Source of the DNA: Bacillota bacterium
Lineage (GTDB): Bacteria > Bacillota > Clostridia > Peptostreptococcales > Anaerovoracaceae
Length of the DNA stretch: 10,776 bases
Assembly (NCBI GenBank): GCA_022793975.1
Contig: JAAWDW010000010.1
Span: 1 to 10,776, forward strand
Direction: 5' to 3'
In this document: positions 6,450 to 10,776 of the stretch, one piece after another
Position numbering within the stretch: the stretch's first letter is position 1
Layout of the letters: the number at the start of each line of letters is the position of its first letter
Made by a program: the position numbers and the translations under genes
Notes under the pieces: model-generated
What the model was told of the DNA's origin: nothing
The model's input: only the letters and a program-made list of their open reading frames with translations
The model's database searches: none

Positions 6450-6998
6450 ATGGAAACAACTAAAACACACGCAAATCCCGGACCTCTAGGACTTCTCGGA
6501 TTCGGCATGACAACGATACTTCTAAATCTTCACAATGCCGAGATTATGCCGCTTTCGATAGTAATAGTTGCTATGGGCATAGCGCTCGGAGGCTTGGCTC
6601 AGATTATCGCCGGAATCCTTGAGTTTAAAAACGGCAATACGTTTGGGGGCACTGCTTTCACCGCGTACGGATGCTTTTGGTGGTCGCTTGTAATCATCTG
6701 GATTCTGCCCGCATCAAATCCTGCAGATAGTTTTTCGATGGGCGCATACCTTCTGCTTTGGGCAGTATTTACGGGAGGTATGTTCACGGGAGCTCTCAAA
6801 CATAACACAATTACAAAATTGGTATTCGGAACTCTGACTGTTTTATTCCTGCTTCTTGCGATCGGTGACTTTACAGAAAATCACACGATTACACTCATTG
6901 CGGGATATGAAGGAATACTCTGCGGAGCTACCGCTGTTTACAGCGCTATAGGCCAGATTATCAACAATGAGCACGGAAAAGAAATAATTAAATTATAG
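6450..6998 (+). CDS. satP: Acetate/succinate transporter, GPR1/FUN34/YaaH (SatP) family
   Basis: This is a small inner-membrane channel or symporter for acetate and succinate. Its 182 residues match the usual ~185-190 of bacterial SatP. The N-terminal NPGPLGLLGFGMTTILLNLHN (9-29) is a close version of the family signature NPAPLGL. QIIAGILEFKNGNTFGGTAFTAYGCFWW (51-78) is the second conserved block, and AGYEGILCGATAVYSA (151-166) forms the last helix. Six membrane helices are visible. A GAAAGGA element near 6429-6435 lies 14 bases before the ATG, a long spacing, but no better start exists. A terminator-like hairpin follows at 7028, so the gene is probably transcribed alone, although the next three genes also look metabolic. 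The symbol denotes family membership, since actual substrate specificity is not visible. Confidence 0.9.
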   Translation: METTKTHANPGPLGLLGFGMTTILLNLHNAEIMPLSIVIVAMGIALGGLAQIIAGILEFKNGNTFGGTAFTAYGCFWWSLVIIWILPASNPADSFSMGAYLLLWAVFTGGMFTGALKHNTITKLVFGTLTVLFLLLAIGDFTENHTITLIAGYEGILCGATAVYSAIGQIINNEHGKEIIKL

Positions 6999-7027
6999 TA
7001 AAAATCAATATTAAATCATTAAAAAAT

Positions 7028-7057
7028 AAAGCTGTGCTATGTGCGCAGCTTTTCTCA
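7028..7057 (+). terminator. Terminator of the SatP-like gene
   Basis: AAAGCTGTGC (7028-7037) pairs with GCGCAGCTTT (7043-7052), 10 base pairs including one G-U, around a 5-base loop. It is followed by a T-rich TTCTCATTT tail. It lies 30 bases after the stop codon and directly ahead of the next promoter. Confidence 0.7.
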
Positions 7058-7062
7058 TTTAT

Positions 7063-7091
7063 TTGACAATCATATAGCGATTGTGTATAAT
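7063..7091 (+). promoter_or_regulatory. Full-consensus sigma-A promoter of the SDR gene
   Basis: TTGACA (7063-7068), exactly 17 bases, then TATAAT (7086-7091). Both hexamers are perfect. The start would be near 7098, giving a leader of about 57 bases ending in a strong AGGAGG ribosome site (7142-7147). A promoter this strong is usually held back by a repressor. Confidence 0.88.
7066..7084. promoter_or_regulatory. Operator-like palindrome inside the SDR promoter spacer
   Basis: ACAATC (7066-7071) and GATTGT (7079-7084) form a perfect 6-7-6 inverted repeat. It begins in the -35 hexamer and ends just before the -10. A protein bound here would block RNA polymerase directly. The cognate regulator is unknown. 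Confidence 0.5.
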
Positions 7092-7154
7092 TTAACGAGC
7101 AACACTTTTCAAAATATTTCTAATATTTTATTCCATAAAATAGGAGGGTTATAA

Positions 7155-7928
7155 ATGAATAAGAACAGATTTGACGGACAGATCGCCATCGTAACAGGCG
7201 GCGGCACAGGTATAGGCAAAGCAATAGCAAAACAGCTTGCCGCTGAAGGCGCAGAAATGGTAGTTATCGTCGGCAGAAGAGCAGACAAGCTTCAGAATGT
7301 TGTTGATGAAATCGGAAAAGACCACGCATGTGCAATAAGCGCTGATGTAAGCAGTGAAGAAGATGTAAAGACACTTGTGGCGGAAGTAGAAAAGCGTTTT
7401 GGTAAAATTGACTTGCTCGCAAATATCGCCGGTATCTCAGGACCAAGCGCACCTGCCGAGGATTATTCATTCGAAGACTTTAAGAGAGTATATGAAATCA
7501 ATGTATTCGGCACTTTCCTCATGATGAAATACTGCATTCCTGTAATGAAAAAGCACGGAAAAGGCGCTATCGTAAACACTTGCTCATGCTCAGGTATGAG
7601 AGGATATGATCTTGAGATCGGATACGGCTCAAGCAAATTTGCCGTACTTGGTCTGACTATGAATGCTGCCGGCGAAAACGGCAGAACGGGAATCAGAGTA
7701 AACTGCTACTCTCCGGGCTGGGTAGACACAGATATGCTTGACGGCATCCTCTCACAGTATTCGGATGCAGGGGCTGCGCAGGACAAAAGTGCTCTCAACA
7801 ACGGTACTATGGACAGACCGAGCACTCCGGAAGAAGTATCTGAAGTTGCATGCTTCCTTCTTTCCGACGAAGCAAGATATGTCAACGGGGCAAACTTCGT
7901 ATGCGATGGCGGAAAAACACTTCAGTAA
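7155..7928 (+). CDS. Classical short-chain dehydrogenase/reductase (SDR), substrate unknown
   Basis: This is an NAD(P)-dependent oxidoreductase of 257 residues, the standard length. The Rossmann motif TGGGTGIG is at 14-21, the NNAG-equivalent NIAG at 90-93, and the catalytic set is Ser144, Tyr157 and Lys161 (YGSSK). The closing signature RVNCYSPGWVDTDM (181-194) and the cofactor-side end FVCDGG (248-253) are normal. Basic residues Arg41-Arg42 after the second strand favour NADP(H), by family rule. The SCSG stretch with cysteines 143 and 145 around the active Ser is unusual. AGGAGG at 7142-7147 sits 7 bases before the ATG. It is read from its own strong promoter and ends at a terminator, but the next two genes point the same way and may share a pathway. 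FabG, sugar or hydroxy-acid dehydrogenase roles are all possible; SDR sequence alone does not decide. Confidence 0.93.
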   Translation: MNKNRFDGQIAIVTGGGTGIGKAIAKQLAAEGAEMVVIVGRRADKLQNVVDEIGKDHACAISADVSSEEDVKTLVAEVEKRFGKIDLLANIAGISGPSAPAEDYSFEDFKRVYEINVFGTFLMMKYCIPVMKKHGKGAIVNTCSCSGMRGYDLEIGYGSSKFAVLGLTMNAAGENGRTGIRVNCYSPGWVDTDMLDGILSQYSDAGAAQDKSALNNGTMDRPSTPEEVSEVACFLLSDEARYVNGANFVCDGGKTLQ

Positions 7929-7954
7929 ATTAAGTACTCATTAAAACTTGACTG

Positions 7955-7997
7955 ACCCGCGGACATAAACTGTGTTTAAAAACCTCCGCGGGTTTTT
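7955..7997 (+). terminator. Strong intrinsic terminator between the SDR and Ldh_2 genes
   Basis: ACCCGCGGA (7955-7963) pairs perfectly with TCCGCGGGT (7985-7993), followed by TTTTT. The 21-base loop can itself form a small AAAC/GTTT helix (7967-7970 with 7974-7977). The GC-rich stem and T-run are textbook terminator features. Confidence 0.85.
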
Positions 7998-8002
7998 AAA
8001 TA

Positions 8003-8022
8003 TGCCGGACCGCTTACCGGCA
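8003..8022 (+). other. Small hairpin in the leader of the Ldh_2 gene
   Basis: TGCCGG (8003-8008) pairs with CCGGCA (8017-8022) around an 8-base loop, with no T-run after it. It sits between the terminator and the ribosome binding site. It could stabilise the 5' end of the downstream message or be chance. Confidence 0.3.
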
Positions 8023-8057
8023 AAATGCCTGGTTAAATAAAGGAAAGGAATATCACT

Positions 8058-9062
8058 ATGTATAAAACAGTCAAAATAAGTGAGCTTCGGGATTTGACAA
8101 TCCGCATTCTCACATCTGCGGGAGAAACCGAAGAAAATGCAGTACTCGTTTTTGAAAATCTGCTCGAAGACGAATATATGGGCAAATCCTCACATGGATT
8201 TTACCGCATTCCCGCAATTGCACGTTACAGCAAAAATCGCCGTCAAAGAACCGATGTTAAAATTGATATAAATGATAACATCATTTCTGTTGACGGACAG
8301 GAAAATCTCAGTTTCGTGGCCGTAAGAAAAGCCTGTGACAGTGTAGCGGCACTTGGAAAAACGAAAAACATAATTATCGCCGGGGTACATAACTATGTCG
8401 GTGAAACAACAGGAGCTCTCGGTTATTATACGCGTTATCTTGCAAGAAACGGCCTTATCGGTATTATGTTCTGCAGAGCTTCGGCATCTGTTGTTCCTTA
8501 CGGAAGTATGGAGCCGCATATAGGCACCAATCCGATTTCATTTGCAGTTCCCGCAGAAGAATCTCCTTTTGTCTGCGATGTCTCTACCGCCGGCATCAGC
8601 TACGGCAAACTGGCAATTCTCGCAAAATCAGGAGAACAGGCTCCGGAAAATGTTATACTCGACAAAGACGGCTATCCGACAACAGACCCTCTCGATATGA
8701 TCGAAAGAGGCGGTGTGCAGCTGCCGCTTGCAGGTCACAAAGGATATTCTCTCGGTCTTGCCTCGGAAATTCTTGCCGGTCTCTTTGTCGGCGCACAGAG
8801 CGGAAACGGTAAAGCTATTCCTGACGGAACAGACGGCACTCTTATAATCGCTTTTAAGCCTGATTTATTTATAAGTGCCGAAACATTTGCACGCAATATG
8901 AATGCTTATATGGAAGAACTCCGGGATGCAAAGCCCGCACCCGGTTCAAAAGGCGTAAGAATTCCCGGTCAGTATGACAATGCAGAATACGAAGCAAAAA
9001 AAGCGAGCGGCGAAATTACACTTCTTACCGAAGTATATAACGATATGCTTGCCTGCCTGTAA
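8058..9062 (+). CDS. Malate/L-lactate dehydrogenase (Ldh_2/YlbC) family oxidoreductase
   Basis: Members of this family reduce or oxidise 2-hydroxy/2-keto acids (malate, sulfolactate, ureidoglycolate, 2,3-diketogulonate) or cyclic imino acids with NAD(P). The 334 residues fit the family's ~330-360. KSSHGFYRIP (43-52) carries the conserved His46 of SHG. NGLIGIMFCRASASVVPYG (131-149) and HIGTNPISFAVP (154-165) are the cofactor-binding blocks. GYPTTDP (205-211) and LPLAGHKGYSLGLASEILAG (222-241) complete the pattern. Where relatives usually read HFG or HYG before the GYY motif, this protein reads TTG (117-119 in GETTGALGYY), a possible change in the active site. AAAGGA (8044-8049) is 8 bases before the ATG. 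The APC permease follows after 27 bases, so the two are probably co-transcribed and the substrate may be amino-acid derived. Confidence 0.9.
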   Translation: MYKTVKISELRDLTIRILTSAGETEENAVLVFENLLEDEYMGKSSHGFYRIPAIARYSKNRRQRTDVKIDINDNIISVDGQENLSFVAVRKACDSVAALGKTKNIIIAGVHNYVGETTGALGYYTRYLARNGLIGIMFCRASASVVPYGSMEPHIGTNPISFAVPAEESPFVCDVSTAGISYGKLAILAKSGEQAPENVILDKDGYPTTDPLDMIERGGVQLPLAGHKGYSLGLASEILAGLFVGAQSGNGKAIPDGTDGTLIIAFKPDLFISAETFARNMNAYMEELRDAKPAPGSKGVRIPGQYDNAEYEAKKASGEITLLTEVYNDMLACL

Positions 9063-9089
9063 ATCACACCGTCAATAAGGAGAGAATAT

Positions 9090-10412
9090 ATGAGTAATAT
9101 ACCCACACATAAAAAAATTAAATTCTGGGATTGTATGGGGCTTGCAATCGGGCAGGTCATCGGCTCAGGAGTTATGGTCCTCACCGGTATAGTAGTCGGT
9201 ATGACAGGACACGGTACACCGTTTGCTTTCATAACAGGCGCTGTTCTTACCATACTTCTTGCAATCCCGTTTATACTGCTTTCATCAACAATCCCGGCTT
9301 CAGGAGTCGGCTACAATTCCGTTAAACGCCTTGTGGGCGATCGGGCTGCTTTCCTGTTCATCGGTATGTTTATATTGAGCCAAGTGCTGATCGCTACCTT
9401 TGCAAAAGGCTTTGCAGGTTATTTCTGCGCAGTTGTTCCCGGTGCAAGTGAAAAAATAGTAGCACTGACTGCGCTTGTTGTATGTACTGCAATCAACGTA
9501 ATCGGACTTCACACAAGCGCCAAAGTACAAAAATTTATGATAATTTTTCTGCTAGCAAGTCTGGCTCTTTTCATCGGCTTCGGACTTCCAAAAGTAGAAT
9601 GGTCCGAACTTACACCGACTATCGCAAATGTTATGCCAAACGGCGCTCAAAGTTTCTTTACCGGTGTAGTGCTTCTGTCTTTTGCCTGCGGCGGTGCACA
9701 TTTTGTTGCTGAAAACGGCGATGACATCGAAAATCCTAGCAGTACTATTCCAAAAGTCATAATACTGGCTACATCAATAGTCGCCGTATTTTATGCATTT
9801 GTAGGAATAGTCGCATCAGGTGTGCTTCCTATCGAAACCGTGGCTTTTGAGAATCTTACACTTGTCGCCAAAGAAATTTTTCCGCCGGCTCTCTACTATT
9901 TCTTCATCATCGGCGGCGCTATGTTTGCGCTTTTGACTACTTTAAACGGCACGTTGTCCTGGGTACACCGAGGTCTTCAGTCAGCCGCAAGAGACGGATG
10001 GCTTCCGGAAAAATGTGCAAATGAAAACAAGTACGGTGTTCCCGTTATACTGCTTGGAGTTTTTTTCATTATGGGCGCATTTCCTATAATAACGGGTATG
10101 GATTTGACAACTATCTCCAATATGGGCGTGGGTACAGATATGCTCTCTACATTTCTCATTCTGGCTGCCTGCTGGAATCTTCCTAAAATGGTACCCGAAG
10201 AATGGAAAAATTCGCGTTTTCATATGAGCGATACTTCGCTCCGTGCAGTGATGATCTTTATGGCACTGCTGACACTGGCTTCATCATATGTAAACTTTGC
10301 AGATCTTAACACCCCTTCGCTCATTGGCTGCGGCATCTATATCATACTGCTTATCGTTTATACTCAGATCCGCCATAAGCACGTTAAAATGAGAAAAGAA
10401 AATATTAAATAA
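9090..10412 (+). CDS. APC-superfamily amino acid permease
   Basis: This is an integral-membrane secondary transporter, probably for an amino acid or amine, of 440 residues with about 12 predicted helices: near 14-36, 44-66, 86-113, 122-140, 148-166, 188-204, 222-246, 265-290, 317-337, 345-363, 385-401 and 408-426. The first helix has the unwound substrate-binding motif IGQVIGSGVMV (20-30), equivalent to GxG of AA_permease_2 proteins. GDDIENPSSTIPKVI (210-224) and SAARDGWLPEKCA (298-310) are the characteristic loop motifs. AAGGAG (9077-9082) lies 7 bases before the ATG, and the upstream dehydrogenase ends 27 bases earlier, so they form an operon. A long terminator follows. Which amino acid is carried cannot be told from the sequence. 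Confidence 0.92.
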   Translation: MSNIPTHKKIKFWDCMGLAIGQVIGSGVMVLTGIVVGMTGHGTPFAFITGAVLTILLAIPFILLSSTIPASGVGYNSVKRLVGDRAAFLFIGMFILSQVLIATFAKGFAGYFCAVVPGASEKIVALTALVVCTAINVIGLHTSAKVQKFMIIFLLASLALFIGFGLPKVEWSELTPTIANVMPNGAQSFFTGVVLLSFACGGAHFVAENGDDIENPSSTIPKVIILATSIVAVFYAFVGIVASGVLPIETVAFENLTLVAKEIFPPALYYFFIIGGAMFALLTTLNGTLSWVHRGLQSAARDGWLPEKCANENKYGVPVILLGVFFIMGAFPIITGMDLTTISNMGVGTDMLSTFLILAACWNLPKMVPEEWKNSRFHMSDTSLRAVMIFMALLTLASSYVNFADLNTPSLIGCGIYIILLIVYTQIRHKHVKMRKENIK

Positions 10413-10431
10413 AAAAACATTGAAATGTGCA

Positions 10432-10472
10432 AAAAGCGGTCAGTCGAAATATCGGCAGACCGCTTTTACTTT
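10432..10472. terminator. Bidirectional terminator between permease and scfB-like gene
   Basis: AAAAGCGGTC (10432-10441) pairs perfectly with GACCGCTTTT (10458-10467). After one A-A mismatch the stem continues GTCGA/TCGGC (one G-U) to a 4-base loop. T-rich tails exist on both sides: TTTTACTTT rightwards and CTTTTT leftwards. It can end both the permease transcript and the convergent gene. Confidence 0.9.
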
Positions 10473-10478
10473 AACCTT

Positions 10479-10775
10479 TTATCTTTCCGCAAGCATTCTG
10501 GCTACAGCCACCATCACAGCACATTCCATTCTCTTTTTAAACAACTCGCAGCCATTCTTATAAACACCTTTAACCGAGCCTGTTGAATGATATGCATTGG
10601 CCGCACAGCCTCCTGAGCAGTAGAGCCTTGCCCAGCAGTCTCGACACTCTTCCCGCGCATAAACATTGCACTCTGCAAATTCCTGCTGTATTTTATCATT
10701 GCTTACTCCGTTCCATATATCACCCAGCTTAAAATCTTCTTCACCTACAAACTGATGGCACGGATACAGATCTCC
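10479..10775 (-). CDS. scfB: SCIFF-type thioether-forming radical SAM peptide maturase (C-terminal 98 residues)
   Basis: Only the end of this gene is present; the radical SAM CxxxCxxC part lies beyond the right edge. The visible residues begin GDLYPCHQFVGEEDFKLGDIW and continue with CNVYAREECRDCWARLYCSGGCAANAY, then NGCELFKKRMECAVM. This is a SPASM domain with eight cysteines (positions 6, 36, 44, 47, 53, 57, 76, 84 of the fragment), which bind auxiliary Fe-S clusters. The order and spacing recall the maturase of SCIFF peptides, where the enzyme installs Cys-to-Thr type thioether links. The TAA stop is at 10479-10481, just inside the terminator tail. The frame was read directly from the bases. 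A related SPASM enzyme is the alternative, but the CHQFVG...FKLG and CxxCWAxxYCSGGCxANAY patterns fit SCIFF maturases well. Confidence 0.88.
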   Translation of the reverse strand, partial: GDLYPCHQFVGEEDFKLGDIWNGVSNDKIQQEFAECNVYAREECRDCWARLYCSGGCAANAYHSTGSVKGVYKNGCELFKKRMECAVMVAVARMLAER

Positions 10776-10776
10776 C

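Noticed and set aside
7125..7141. ATTTTAT/ATAAAAT hairpin in the SDR leader
   Set aside because: It is only seven A-T pairs with a three-base loop in AT-rich leader DNA, too weak to call a regulatory structure.
7155..7928. Bile-acid hydroxysteroid dehydrogenase
   Set aside because: Only the motifs general to all classical SDR enzymes are shared, and no other bile-acid gene is nearby.
1..10776. CRISPR array, insertion sequence, prophage or tRNA gene
   Set aside because: Reading through the window I found no regularly spaced repeats, transposase or integrase motifs, terminal inverted repeats or tRNA-like cloverleaf.

Overview
The window looks like a piece of chromosome from a spore-forming, anaerobic member of the Clostridia. 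The indications are moderately low GC, purine-rich ribosome binding sites, TTGACA/TATAAT-type promoters, a SAM-I riboswitch ahead of metK, a CwlD-type germination amidase, and the end of a SCIFF-peptide radical SAM maturase, a family typical of Clostridia. No transposase, phage gene, CRISPR array, tRNA or rRNA is visible.

Left part (1-2195). The 5' portion of metK runs leftwards off the window, behind a long leader that carries a clear SAM-I riboswitch and a near-consensus promoter. Diverging from it is a 398-residue protein that I do not recognise. It starts at a TTG codon and ends in a hairpin that overlaps its stop codon. A compact terminator-like hairpin sits in the divergent intergenic region with no obvious gene to terminate.

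Middle (2208-6339). Two leftward genes follow. One is an AraC-family regulator whose C-terminus looks like the remains of a GH39-type glycosidase without its catalytic barrel. The other is cwlD, a zinc-dependent N-acetylmuramoyl-L-alanine amidase of spore cortex maturation. The gap between them holds a cluster of DnaA-box sequences. Diverging from cwlD is a free-standing alanyl-tRNA editing protein (AlaX type with a DHHA1 tail).

Right part (6450-10412). Four rightward genes look metabolic: a SatP/YaaH-type acetate/succinate transporter, a classical short-chain dehydrogenase (SDR) behind a full-consensus promoter with a palindrome in its spacer, an Ldh_2-family NAD(P)-dependent dehydrogenase, and an APC-family amino acid permease. 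The last two are 27 bases apart and are very probably one transcript. A perfect-stem terminator separates the SDR gene from them, and I see no convincing new promoter after it. Two dehydrogenases beside two small-molecule transporters suggest use of a hydroxy-, keto- or amino acid, but the substrate cannot be read from the sequence.

Right edge (10432-10776). A long bidirectional terminator separates the permease from a convergent gene. Only the last 98 codons of that gene are present. They form the SPASM domain of a SCIFF-type (six cysteines in forty-five residues) thioether-forming radical SAM maturase, so its precursor peptide gene should lie just beyond the right edge.

The strongest candidates for a second look are the DnaA-box cluster outside a recognisable origin, the AraC regulator with a barrel-less GH39 remnant, the metK riboswitch with no clear terminator, and the unrecognised 398-residue protein. 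I did not find a convincing wholly new multi-gene system.
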